Part shown: piece by piece, positions 47,560 to 58,754 of the stretch
How positions within the stretch are numbered: the first letter of the stretch is position 1
How the letters are laid out: each line of letters begins with the position of its first letter
NCBI GenBank assembly: GCA_033807695.1
Contig: CM066301.1
Span: 496,001 to 560,000, forward strand
Source: Daedaleopsis sinensis
Taxonomy: Eukaryota > Basidiomycota > Agaricomycetes > Polyporales > Polyporaceae
DNA length: 64,000 nt
Reading direction: 5' to 3'
Position numbers and translations under genes: made by a program
The notes under the pieces: generated by a model
Seen by the model: only the letters and a program-made list of their open reading frames with translations
Database searches by the model: none
What the model was told of the DNA's origin: nothing

Positions 47560-47734
47560 TTGAACATCAGTAAGCCTGTATTTCACCTGAGCTCCTGAGA
47601 GTACTGAGATATTCGCTCAGTACTATCAGGGCCGGTCAGGACCGCCAGTGACCAGGGAACTTGAGGCATAGAGGGAGTACTAGTAATAGCATTTTGAATG
47701 TATGTTTGTTCGAGGATCACGGTCCGAGTCTCTG

Positions 47735-50700
47735 CTATATCACTGTTTCGTGCATATGGTAATCTACAAACCAATTCAAGTAGTACCTACGGAAGCTATC
47801 TAACGAGTCAGCGTAGTGGAATGTACTCGGAATACGAGTACGGCCGTAGCACCCAATCAAATGACAACTGCGGATAATCAAAGACAAGGGGATGACAGTC
47901 ATGGCACGTCTACCATGGGCACGGCGCTCAGGTTTGAGAACCCACATGCCTGTGATGGGATCTGGTTCGTTGCTATCAAGCTCGAACCACTCCACGACTG
48001 CCGCATTATATCGTACACAGTTGTAGACGAATGAAATGAACATACGTACACGGGCTACCGCCATGCCAAGCATCCCCACAGCATTAGGGTCTGTGCGAAC
48101 AAGAATGGTATCGTACCGCGGTCGTTCACCGTACCAGCGAGGGCTGCACCGTATCAGCTCACGGTGCATCCCCCCGGGCCCGGCTACCTCACTTGGAGCG
48201 TAGAAGGTTGCGGTGGCGGAGTGGAAGACTGAGATGCGGAGGCCTAGCGCAATAGGTGGGCAGTCGGCGATGGAGATATCTTCCCCAAGAGCCACCTCCG
48301 GGTAGAGACGATCATGGAGGTAGCGACGAAGAAGCTCGTGCAGATCTGGGAGGTTCCTCTCATGCATAAGCACATTGAGGCGACGTGTGTGCGCTAGAAA
48401 GTATCAATAAGTAACCGGGTCATGTGGCAACGGTGAACCGGGTAGTGAAACGTACTTGGGCGCACGCTCAGCGAGACAGTTGACGAGTTTGAAAACGGCT
48501 CATTAGCCGCCATGGCCTCGGCTTCATGACGAAAGCGTTCGTCTTGATCGCGCTCTCGATCCAGACCTTCGTCGATACCTGTGGCGCGCAAGGAGTGGTG
48601 GTAGACGTCGGCATGGAGCATTCCCCGGCGCGCGAACTCGACTCGTGCACTTGCGAGCTTGTGCAGCCGTGTGAGCATTCGGATCATCTGCCCGAGAGGC
48701 TTCTTGCGATTCGAACGGCGCCAGGGGCGCTTGACGGCCGTGATATGCTTGGACTCCGTAATGGACGAGCACAGTCCGTTTGGAGAGCCGAACAGTTGGA
48801 TGCTGCGCACGTAATGGACGAGTGCATGTTGACGAGGGAGTGAGAAGCCATTGGGGCGAACTCCAACGTTCTCGAAGATCACCCGCAGTTGATGAAAGCG
48901 TCTGAGTGTTTCGCTCATGTTTTCGAGGTCGCTAGTAGTGTGAGCCGAACGTCGTGCGAGGTAGCAGAAGTCGAGGAGGGTGGAGATACATTGAATCATC
49001 TTGTCCGGAACGTAGCCCACAATCGCCGGAAGAAAGACCTGGCAGGGCACAGGGAGGAGTCAGGATTGGTGTATGCGCAGCTGTGGGTCGTGCATACCTT
49101 CATCAATGCTTTGGAGTCATTCCCTGTCCACTGCGAAAAGTTGCGGCCGTTGGGGAAGCGGCGAAGACCTGGGAAGGAGGGGGCTGCAGCAATTCTAACG
49201 GGAGCAGACCAGGTCTCAGTGAAGTACTACAACTTGTTTGAGAGTATGACACTCACCGGCGATCGATGTTGTCGAGGATCTTCTTAGCCTCTGCTTCGGT
49301 GTCGGCTGTGAGATGTATATACTGCTCTACCCAGGCCACAAGGTGGTCTTTGAAGGTGCCTTTTATCAATTGATGCAGTAGATCAGGGGTAAGTAGCTCG
49401 TGTATGTCGGCGCGTGGAAAGTACTTGGTGAAGGGCTGTAGACGTGCTTAAGTTAGCGATCGAACACAAGCGAGCGGAGTATGTGTAAATGGTCTTACGG
49501 TGACCGTGCCTACGATCCCGAATGCATCCCAAAGGAGTGTCGGATTGTACGTGTCGATCAGCGCCTCTGTAAGGTCGCGAAATCGTGGTTCACCGATACC
49601 AGCAAGTTCTTCAGGCAACGCTAGGCACCTGTGAATGCACAGCAGCGGTTGGTCAGATCGTAACCTCGAATGTGATAAAGACATCGAGATCGTGAGACTT
49701 ACTTGGGACACCAGCCTTGTACGACTCCGGACAAGTATACCTGTTCCGGATAGTCGGCAATGAAGGGACCAATCTCGAAGATTGTCCGGCGAAAGTGGCC
49801 ATCAGGACACTTCAGGACGTGCGGAGTCGTCATACCAGGTCGGAGAGGGTTCAATACATACGCGATTGCAGCATGATACAATTGTTTCTTGAACAAGCGG
49901 AACTCGTCACTATCTTCGTCGCCGCGTTCCCCTAAGAGTCAGTTATTAGAATAGGTGCACTACCACCATGACGACATTGGTCCGGACTAACGGAGCTCAC
50001 CCTTGGCAATAGGCAGGAATGCCACCGGTGTGACGGCGTCTCGATGCGCCTTGCGCATCTCATTGTGGATGTTACCAATAAAGGTATACATGGGATGGAA
50101 GTTCTGGTTCCCGGTGCCTACCGTTACGGTAGTCTTGTCAGCACCGAGCCCCACAGGCATCAACATAGATCCGTGCGTATTCGGGTCCTCAGCAATCTTG
50201 GTCTGCATGAAATTCGGAGTGAGCGATGGAGCAGTGACAGCGACACTTACTGTACTCACAGCTTTGTCGTATGCCCACTGGCCCGAGAGCATGTTGCAGA
50301 ATCGCCGCTCCGTGCCGCCGGCTGATTTCGGAATGTACTCTTGGTAAGGAACATAGTCGAAGGTGGTGGCGAAGTCGGTGCTCATGGCCATGGACTCGAC
50401 GGCCTTCCGTATGTTGCGGAAGTGGAGAACATACATTTCGCGCTTCCATTTAGGGGAATTGACGTCAACGGGACCTGTGTAGCGAAAAGCCACACTGATC
50501 CATTCAGCCTCTCCATGGGGATTGTCGTCGAGAGCGGACTCCATGGCGTTTGTGTTCTCGAACAGCGGTGGAATCTCGTGGTGTCCATGAAGGATGTCTC
50601 GCGCTCGGATGACGCGCAGAAGGTGGTCGATGTCACCTTGAGAGTTCTCCATCTTCTCGTATACGAGCTCGGCGAACTCGAAAGTTGCGCGGTCAGGGAA

Positions 50701-50980
50701 TGGGTCCCATGTGTGTGTGTCATCTCTCGGCGGCGGTGGGGTATTTGGTGGTAGTGGAACACCATCCACGGCGCATGGTAGTGCTTTGGAAATGACAGTT
50801 GTCAGATGGCCGTGCGATGTTACTACGGTGTGTGCACAAAGTACCTGTCAATTGTGGATGATAACGGAAACGTGAGGGAGGAGGACGAGGTTTGGGATGG
50901 CGGTGGTAGTGGTTCCGGTGCTGCGAGAATCCACGCAGAGTAGGGAAAGATCGTGAGCAGAGGGCACAGTAACGAGCCAT
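47735..50980 (-). CDS. Plavaka transposase
   Basis: Transposase of the Plavaka group found in agaricomycetes. It starts at ATG 50980 with a C2H2 zinc finger ([22 protein letters not shown]). Family blocks follow over several exons: [53 protein letters not shown], then [20 protein letters not shown] and [16 protein letters not shown] (the Asp in GADKT is probably catalytic), [71 protein letters not shown] and a long C-terminal domain ending HMHETVI. I found no stop or frameshift once introns are removed at good GT/AG sites (for example AAGG|GTGAGC with CTTAG|GGGAAC at about 49993 and 49932). The element may therefore encode a working enzyme. Exon borders in the middle are approximate. Confidence 0.83.
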
Positions 50981-51199
50981 AGAGAGCGAGGAGGTAAAGC
51001 TAAAACTCTGCGGAGTGCGACTCTTGTCGTTGTGAGCGCTGACTCACGGCTGGTCTGCACACACACATCCAAACAAAAAAATCACGGCCATCGCTGGTCA
51101 TCGACCGCAAATCCATCCAATCCACTGCTACAGGTCTCTCCTTGCCATCACTATCCCCCTCGAGCAGATCGACACGCTCATTGGCGGCGAGGCTCAACC
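50981..51199. promoter_or_regulatory. Divergent promoter inside the Plavaka element
   Basis: 219 nt separate the transposase start and the accessory-gene start, which point in opposite directions. Balanced expression of the two products from one control region is likely. Confidence 0.55.
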
Positions 51200-54100
51200 A
51201 TGCCCCAGAAAGCTAGCGGAGCCAAATCGTCCGGCGTACGCGCAACGGCAGATGACTCAGCTCCGCCCTCCGACGGTGAAGCACCACAGGTGTGTATTGA
51301 CGAAAAGTTGAATGACGAACACGTACCTTATATGATATATCGTTTTAGGGTTCCATCAGTGACAGTGCCGCTTCAAACCAGCGGTACGACATGCGCCCGA
51401 AGACCCGTGGAAGACGCCCAGGTGTCGACGCTGGTCTGGCGAGAAGGACCAAGGAAGAGATCGCTAGTCAAGCCCAGAAGAAGAGGGACAAGGAGCAAGA
51501 GAAAGTGAGAAAGAAGCACGCAGCTGAAGAACTCGTCAAGGTCGGAATCAAACACATTGCGGCTATGCAGAACGAAAAGGCTCGAGTGGAAGAAGAGAGT
51601 CGAGCCCATAATTACAATCCGCCAGATTCTCCAACAGAACTGCAGGATGGGCAAGAAGAAGGTGAGTGCGCAAGAGACGATGTTTCAATAGCCGAGTGTT
51701 GTTGTACTTCATTGGCGTCCGAACTGCTTCTTTTGGGCAGGTGATTGCCGGACAGATGGAGACCATTCACACACGATTTGGGCGCGCTGACAGCAAGCCG
51801 CTCAGCATCCGGCTACGTGTTTCGCTCTCTCTCTCTCTCTCTCATCCTGCTCTCACCCCTTGCACTATGATCTCGACTGACACTGTCGTCTCCTGGTGCT
51901 TGTAGCCCCATCGCGATCTTCAACCGCCGAGCATACAGGCTTCAACCTCGATCATCAAGAACAGTGGGAGTTGGAGCAGGAGCAGGAGCACGAGTCGAGC
52001 GATGAGGAGTCCGAGTCCTTCGATGCTCTGCCCCTCAAGGCCAAATCATCTACGAAGGTGTGTATCCAACCCGAATACCAATCCCCGGGATTATCCATGC
52101 ATCTTTCGTCCAATTAACATGGACCCCAAGGCCCCGTCCAACACATCGAAGGCCCTTGAGACGGCGTCGAAGGCGAGTGCAGCCAAAGGGAAGGTACGTG
52201 TCTATGTACCTCTGCAGATATTCGACACAGGGTCTAATAGTCGGATGAATCGTACCAGTCCATGACCGAAGCCCAAAAGAAGAAAATGCGAGTCGCTGAA
52301 GCCCGTAAGACGCTGGAGTTTGCGCGAGACATGGGCAGTGGTACACGGAAACGGCATGCGGACGCAAACAGGTAGCAGCTAATATACCACCACAATATCA
52401 CCCTATCTCACTCGTGTTACAGCTCTTCCTCTGCCTCCAAGAAGAGCAAGAACACACATGGCGACGTGTTCACTTCCGACTATCGCAAACGCCTTCGAGA
52501 GGCAGCAGGTCTTGCAACACCAACACTGAAGACGCCACAGGCCTCATCGTCGAACGGAAATCCGACGTTTCTTCAGTTCGAGGACAAGGCCCCCGAGCCA
52601 GCACGCGATCCGGGGAGCCCCAACCGTAGTCCATACAAAGATCCCTTCACTCTCATGTTCGACGACGATCTCCGTGTCGCGCCCGTGTCATCGCATCACA
52701 AGAACCCCCGTCCAAAGCCTCGCGGGCCTCCAGCGCCCCCATCGGACGAGGAGATCGGAGGATTCGACGATAACGAAGTCATGACGTCCCGCCGCTCAGT
52801 GCGCACAGGCATGAACACTGTATGTCTTTACCCTCACCCACCGTCTTCGCGTTTTCTCATGTATCTGGGCAGCTCGTTGGCTTGATGCCAGACGCGGAGA
52901 TCTCAGGCGACGCCGTCGTCGACAGCACGAGAAAAGCCAAAAAGCCACGTGCCGCGAAGACTCATGTGCCGAGCGAGAAATCGCGAGGATTTGACGCGTT
53001 GCCTGACTGGATCAAGCTGACGATGAGCACTAAGATTGTCCCCTCGCTCATCCGGTTCTACGGGGCTCGCAATGACCCGTGGGACCTCGACGATGTCACG
53101 AACGACGTGTATTTGAAGACTCTACGCGCGCTCGTCAAGAAGTTCCATCCGTACGTTGGATGTGACATAACCCGGGGACACAAGATTTATCAATATGTCA
53201 GTGAATCACGTCTCTACCGTCTAGATCTATTGCTCAGTGCTCATATAACTCACCCGTGCCATGTCGTTACGCATACAGTCACGACAGCAAGTGTATGAGT
53301 GGCGCCAAGGATTTCAGAGCTTCGCCATAAAGCTCCTCGTTCTTGAGATCGACAAGAAACGGCTCACAAATCGAGGCGCCATCCGTATCTGGTCGAAGAA
53401 CGCTGTCATGCGTGGCAGTGAAGCCCTCTACAGCGAACCGAACATTTCAGTGAGTTTGTCAATGTCTCGTCGGGTCTACATCAGTACTTCGGGAAATGTC
53501 ATAACTCAACTTAATGAGGCGCTAAGTTGAGTAAGATGACATATGACCGTAAGGGGGCGGGCGCTTCCGCACAGCCACAGTGGCAGATATGAGCCTGCTC
53601 GATGCTCACTCGCGCATGGGCTATAGCACCTCAACCATACCTCGGAATTTCGCGAAATTATGCAGAACACACCGCGAAGACCAAACGAACAGGCATGCAA
53701 AAAATGAGTCCAATCGACTGAGTGGTGGGTGAGCGCTCGTCGACTTTTCGCTCCCAGCCAAAACGGCATAAGTTGATTAAGTCCTTTAAGTTCTTAAGAC
53801 ATTTCCCGAAGTACTGATGTAGTCTCCTCACCATCGCCATAGGAACCTGCTCTCGCTCGCGGTGCCATGCAATCGCCATATCTAGTATGGCTACTCGGAT
53901 ACCATCTATTCATGTCTCAAGGCGCACTCGTGAAGACAGAATATCCTGTTGGCGCCCTTGCCCTCGCTGGTGTCGCGGTGCGTAGAACATACACTCATAT
54001 AGAAGTAGTACTGAATTGGATGCAGATCTCTCGTGCATTCAAGATGTACGAAACGGGCAGCTTTGTAGCTGATGAGGACGAGTTTGCGAAGAAGTACGTG

Positions 54101-54319
54101 CAGGGGCGGACCCACAAGATGAGGCAGGGATCTGTAGCAGGGCTGCTATCCCGGGCACATCGTTTCGACGACCTCGTCGAAAGCGCGTTGGAGATTGTCC
54201 CGAAAGTTGAGACGATGCTACGCAAGGACTCGAAGGGTAAGGGAGTTGCCGATGCTGCATCCGATGACGATATGTACTTGGCCGTAGATCCTCCCACTTC
54301 GCCGATACAAGAGTGGTAA
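51200..54319 (+). CDS. Plavaka-linked accessory protein, unknown function
   Basis: ATG 51200 begins MPQKASGAKSSGVRATA. Exon 1 is 51200-51289; exon 2 opens at 51349 and reads RPKTRGRRPGVDAGLARRTK, a basic AT-hook-like stretch, followed by a coiled coil (EEIASQAQKKRDKEQEKVRK). Next come acidic Glu/Ser blocks (ELEQEQEHESSDEESESFD), basic Ser-rich regions (KKSKNTHGDVFTSDYRKRL), and a folded C-terminal half: LPDWIKLTMSTKIVPSLIRF, DDVTNDVYLKTLRALVKKF, QVYEWRQGFQSFAIKLLV, SPYLVWLLGYHLFMSQGA and YPVGALALAGVAVIS. It ends at TAA 54317-54319. Proteins of this layout often sit beside Plavaka or KDZ transposases in agaricomycete genomes, to my knowledge without a defined role; DNA binding or help in transposition is inference. 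About ten exons; the join near 51661-51735 is unresolved. One intron is interrupted by a MITE. Confidence 0.62.
53476..53823. mobile_element. MITE with 25-nt perfect inverted ends, in an intron of the accessory gene
   Basis: 53476-53500 and 53799-53823 are exact reverse complements (inner sequence CATCAGTACTTCGGGAAATG). If the element proper starts at CATCAG and ends CTGATG, each side is flanked by TA, the target duplication of Tc1/mariner-type elements. No coding capacity. The host intron has its donor (TTCA|GTGAGT, about 53450) and acceptor (GCCATAG|GAACC, about 53842) outside the insert, so the element should be spliced out. Confidence 0.78.
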
Positions 54320-54551
54320 TATAAGTACAGTGTATCCCATATAGCTCGACACTTCCAAACACTCGCATCTAACCGTTTTCCATTGTACTATGACTGCCCG
54401 GTATATTCCTACTACCGCTCTGGGCTAAGTGTCCTGAGACTACTGACCACTCCGATTGACCCTCTACTGCGCCCTGAGACAACACTCCTGAGAGCTCGAC
54501 CCCTGATGGGTACTGAAGAGCACTGAGAGTCCTGTCTCAGGGCTCTCAGTG

Positions 54552-55684
54552 TGGTTGCAGGTCTTCTGATGAAAGACGACGTGAAGATACTGGGCACGTA
54601 CCCGACCGTCATCGGCGAGATCGGAATTACATACGACATGGACGGGAAGAAGGCGCACGGATGGACGGACGGCGGCAAGTACAAGGGCGACTTCTCGAGC
54701 CAGCAGAAGGCGCTCGACGCGAGCATGAACGCCGCCGACGGGCCTAATGCGCTCAACTACACGATCTGGAACTATTGTCCGGACAACTCTCACGAGTGGG
54801 GCGACGGGTGGAATATGGAGGACCTGAGTATCTGGAGCGAGAACGACCTGAAGCCGACGGCGCAGTACCGGATGGGCTTGAGCGACTCGTCGTCCGCCGT
54901 CCTGCTCAAGAAGGGCCATGCATCCTTCGCCCAGTCTGCGGCCGCCTCGAGCGTGTCCCTCGCTACTCTTACACAAGGGGAGAGTCCGTCTGACGAGGAT
55001 ACGGTCGTATCGAAGCTGCCATCGTCGGCTCTCCCCGTCTCGAGCCGGGACAACCTCTACGAGTTCCTCACCGACGGGGCGCGCGCAGCCAAGGCGTTCT
55101 GCCGTCCCTACCCTACCGCTGTCGTCGGTGTCCCCACCAATATCCAGTTCGACATCTCGAAGGCCGAGTTCAAGCTCACCGTGCGCGTGCGACCTGAAGA
55201 CGCGCCTCGAAGCGAGCGCTTGTGCCTCTCATCCTCAGAGTTGCGCAGCCCGGACGAGGCGGAGCTCCCCACCGAGATCTATGTGCCGGTCATTCACTTC
55301 GCGAGCGACGAGCTGCTGTCGGACACGCAGCAGGAACAGTCCCCCGTGCTCGGATCCATCACGCCGAGCGTTGTAGACGATCTGCCATCGAAGTCCTCAG
55401 ATGACTTCTCGCGATCCCCATACCCTGACGCTGCGGACCCGATGCGGTTAGTAACGGCTGACTCGCCACTGCTCTCTCTGAACGTCAACGTCTCAGAGGG
55501 ACGGTGGAGCGTGTCCGGCCAGACGCTGAAGTGGTGGTACCCTGTCCCGTCGAGCGGTGCCCCACGCGAGTACACTATCGTCATCAAGCGGGCGGGCGGG
55601 ACGATCAAGACCGCTGAGGAGGAGTCGCGCTCGTGTACGTCTCTTGTGAGCTGGTGCTTGGATGGATGCTGCGCCATCATGTAG
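54552..55684 (+). pseudogene. 3' half of the duplicated GH5 gene
   Basis: From KDDVKILGTYPTVIGEIG onward this is nearly identical to residues ~500-872 of the GH5 gene at 25.5 kb, including the nucleophile region, the [13 protein letters not shown] block and the end CLDGCCAIM. Differences are few ([14 protein letters not shown] for [14 protein letters not shown]). The frame is open to TAG 55682-55684 but lacks the catalytic acid/base half, which was deleted, and the Plavaka element separates it from its 5' piece at 47.3 kb. Strand is opposite to the intact gene. Confidence 0.85.
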
Positions 55685-56173
55685 ACTTGTTGTGCTTCAC
55701 CATCTCGCTTGTCGCTCTCGCTCTCGCCTGTGTCCTGTAGTCTAGTCTGGTTGGATTCGTGACTGTACCATATACACGCATTGCAATGGATTCCGGATTC
55801 TACGCATTCAGCTCTGACGTGGGGAAGATGGCATTCTCTTCCACGGGCTGACGGTAAGTCTATCTCTACAGATCGCTATCTGCGTTGTGCACAATGCTAT
55901 CTAATACTTGCGTGGAGAGAGACACCAAAAGTTAAATCGGACTGACGTCCTCGTGCACGGCGGATCGACGAATGTCGGAAGCGTGCGCGTGAAGGCTGCA
56001 ACGTGGTCTGCGCGTGTGATTCATTCTGATCTCCTATATAATGTGCAGGAGCTTCAGATCCTCGGTTTGCTCAAGTCCAAGGCCTTCTCACAAACTGGTA
56101 CGAGTTCGACCTCTGATGCTCGATATTAGACTGAAATATTTTTCTGCGCTTCTACCTCTACAGGTTGTAAACG
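55685..56173 (+). promoter_or_regulatory. Duplicate of the GH5/F-box spacer, upstream of F-box copy C
   Basis: Inverted copy of 24976-25542 with scattered differences. TATATAA is at 56035-56041, the GTACGAGT donor near 56097 and the acceptor CTACAG just before GTTGTAAACG and the ATG at 56174. The small upstream frame MDSGFYAFSSDVGKM ends in TGA here, unlike the copy at 25.4 kb. Confidence 0.6.
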
Positions 56174-58152
56174 ATGACAATGGCGCAGTCTGGATCTCAA
56201 TCTCAATTGAACCTTGTCGCCTCGCGATACCTCGATGTCCTAGGGTCAAATCTGCCCATCGATGAGCGGGTATCGCTCAGCAAGCTCTCTCCTAGCGACG
56301 TGCCCGCGTGGGCCGATGCTCATATCGAGGAGTACAATGCTCGACTCGAGGACTATTGGAAACGTATCAAGGAGATGGAAGGTTATATTGCCACTTTCGG
56401 CTCATTGCGAAACACACAGTCCCCCATTCATGTCCTGCCCTCCGAGCTACTGGTCAAAATCTTCGTCTATGCATGCACCACTTGGCGCGAGCTCCGCATT
56501 GCGCGAGTGCAATAGAGAGCGAGCTTCCCCACCACGATCTGACCGCGGATCGGTTCCTTCGAGTCGCGCTCGCAAAATCTGGCAGTCTTCCCCTAACACT
56601 CGCCCCAGTGCACAGCTTCTATATGGCGTGGAAAATCCTCTCTCCTCATTCCTTCCGATTGGTGTCTCTCACCGTGCACTCACAGGAAGACGGTCAAGCC
56701 GGCACGCTTGCGAAGGCACTATCCTCAAGTAGCTTACTCAACCTGCGCACCCTCCGAGTCGAAGTGACATACAGAAATCGCTTGATGCAGCCTGCACGGC
56801 TCTCGCTCGATTCCCGATACCTTCCCCAATTACGCGAGCTGTACATCAACGGCGTCCTCCTGACGTCCTCGTCGACGGTCAGCACTCTCGAAGATCTAAC
56901 GATCATCGGCGAAGTGCGTGACCCCTGGCACGTCCTCGGTCGGGTCTTGCAACGGTGCGTTGCTCTAAAAACGCTCACCTTGCTTTCTACGATGCCGGCA
57001 ACATGGGAGGATGACGCCGACTCGTACGACGCGGATCTGCAAGCCGTGAGCCTCCCGCAGCTGCGCAGACTGGCCCTTCGGGACGAAGCGGACCTCTTGC
57101 GGATAATGCTTCGCTGTCTCCATATCCCTTCGTCGACCCCGGTCAGCATCGTCATGATGGAGGACTGGAGCGATTCTAAAACCTTCCTAGACGCTGTACC
57201 GGACGACTACATGCAACGGTTCCACACGCAGCCTCCCATCGACCGTCTGCACTTCAACCGAGACCATTGGCGCTACTCGAAAGATATCATTGCGCGGTGC
57301 TACGCCGGAAGTCAGGAGCGGTTGCACACAGCGGCTTACCTCTATGACGAACGCACTATACACGGATTCCTCGAGCCGCTATTCGGAGCATGCGAGCATG
57401 GCGCTCTGCACACGCTCGCGATCGACACCATGGACACCGAGCTCCAGCTCACGTGGTGGAATCCTCTGTTCCAGCGGCTCCCCCACCTCCGTCGACTCGA
57501 GCTCTTCGGCCGGACGGCGCACGTCGTCAGAGTACACTTCGCTGCGACTTTCCTGCGAAATTGCGGCAACCACCATCCCGATACGGGGTCGAGTGGTTTG
57601 ACGTTGGCATGGGTAGTGCCAGGAGATGCGGACGAGGCAGACGTGCTCCTCGGCCTCGACGCTCTTGCATCCGTTCTAGAGGACGCTATCACGCCATGCG
57701 CAAGACTCACGACGGGCAATGGACAAAGCTCCCCACCGGAATAGGCGTGGAAAAGGCTCGGAGAATGGTCTCCTGTCGCCAGCCTAGTTCCGGACCAGAA
57801 AATGCAAAGGATTCCCGCTTATGTAACATTAATGCCCACTACCTTGAAGGGCTTCAAAGCGTTGTTTACTTCGCTCTAATGTCACGTAAGCAGAATCCTT
57901 TGAATATTCTGGTCCAGAACTAGTAGCCTGGCGGCAGGAGTCCAGTTGTAGTGATTTTTCACGCCTTTTCCGGGGAGGAGCATCTGCCTTTGCCCGTCGT
58001 GACTGGAGCTTTATGCTGCGAAGCCGAGCAAGATGAAGGAGGAGTTCCAGAGCCTCGCTGCGATACCAACTGACCCGGACTTGTTCAGGACGGTCGCTGC
58101 ACCGATCCTGCCACGGCTTTCGAGCCTCGTAGACGTCTTGACAATCCACTAG
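56174..58152 (+). pseudogene. F-box/LRR copy C, broken by a deletion and a MITE
   Basis: The start MTMAQSGSQSQLNLVASRY and the first F-box helix (IHVLPSELLVKIFVYAC) are intact. About 50 nt are then missing at ~56508 compared with copy B: the segment that should encode CRHWRAVVMSTPRFWANA is lost and the frame meets TAG. The LRR body continues in another phase from AIESELPHHDL for some 400 codons. At 57705 a 294-bp MITE splits the C-terminal part; beyond it the family end resumes (LELYAAKPSKMKEEFQSL to VDVLTIH, TAG at 58150-58152). With half the F-box missing it cannot act as an SCF adaptor. It is the partner of copy A in the inverted segmental duplication. Confidence 0.85.
57708..58001. mobile_element. 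294-bp palindromic CACTA-like MITE with ACT target duplication
   Basis: The ends read CACGACGGGCAA and its reverse complement, with about 50 nt of imperfect similarity extending inward (GGCGTGGAAAAGG / GGCGTGAAAAATC). ACT is present on both sides (57705-57707 and 58002-58004); the sister genes at this place continue RLELYA without a gap. The inner part is a second inverted repeat (TTCCGGACCAGAA against TTCTGGACCAGAA), so the whole element can fold on itself. CAC ends and a 3-nt duplication fit the CACTA group. No coding capacity. Confidence 0.85.
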
Positions 58153-58284
58153 GAGGACAATTGGAGCTTTAGGCCGCATGCTGAGCGACCCGGCCGAATA
58201 CCCAGACTCAGATCTACTCAGGATGTTCTCCGAGCCGGTCCTGCCATGCATGTCGAGTCTGTTAGACGTCCTGATGCTCTATTA
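58153..58284 (+). pseudogene. Extra, degenerate F-box tail in tandem
   Basis: Directly after copy C a second, more diverged version of the family C-terminus can be read: DPAEYPDSDLLRMFSEPVLP, then SSLLDVLMLY and TAA at 58282-58284. It matches the end of copy A (TDPDLFRTVAAPILPRLASLVDVLTIH) with many changes, and looks like the relic of a former tandem copy. Confidence 0.55.
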
Positions 58285-58754
58285 AGCTTAGACATGTCAG
58301 TGCGCTCTTTATACGTGACTTGTATCGTGGAAACCAAGCTGATACAAAGTTGCGACTTGTCTGACATAGCACCGAGTCTTTGTATTGTCAGATACAACAA
58401 CAGCCACCTTGTTCCCATGCATAACGAGGGATCTGTACGCCCACGGCCATGGCATGACTGTGGCAGCGGGTAAGAGATGAAAAGAAAGGTGCCTAAATCT
58501 GTCTTACCGTGTGCATGACATGAGAGGTATAGCCGCTAGTCCCGGCGGTTATGCGTTGCTTTATAGTGAGTACAACAATCTACTGTCGAAGCAACTTGTC
58601 CTTTCACCCTTTTACTGGTATATATCCCTGCGACTTGTGCACCTGTGACTGGCTCAAACTCGCCAGGCTCACCAATAGGTCAGAGATCTGCATAACGGTC
58701 GATGACCCTTAAGGAGCCAACTCACGCAAATATCGTTTCACAGATAACCTATCA
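58285..58754. other. Intergenic, no gene seen
   Basis: About 470 nt with no supported coding sequence; it probably contains the old promoter of the next F-box locus. Confidence 0.45.

Larger units (their letters stand above)
47584..54551. mobile_element. Plavaka-type DNA transposon, two divergent genes
   Basis: About 7 kb inserted into the GH5 copy. It carries a minus-strand transposase (47735-50980) and a plus-strand accessory gene (51200-54319). The ends are rich in CTGAG/CTCAG motifs. The right end, read inward, begins CACTGAGAGCCCTGAGA; the left end begins CACCTGAGCTCCTGAGA, and both go on to similar CAGTAC and ATCAGGG blocks. That is an imperfect terminal inverted repeat starting CAC, as in CACTA-related elements. 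CAGTGTGGTTGC flanks the insertion on both sides (47548-47559 and 54547-54558), which may include the target-site duplication. The exact ends are uncertain by about 25 nt on the left. Confidence 0.8.

Noticed and set aside
51826..51843. TC-dinucleotide run as a regulatory site
   Set aside because: Simple microsatellite next to a predicted intron; nothing further supports a role.
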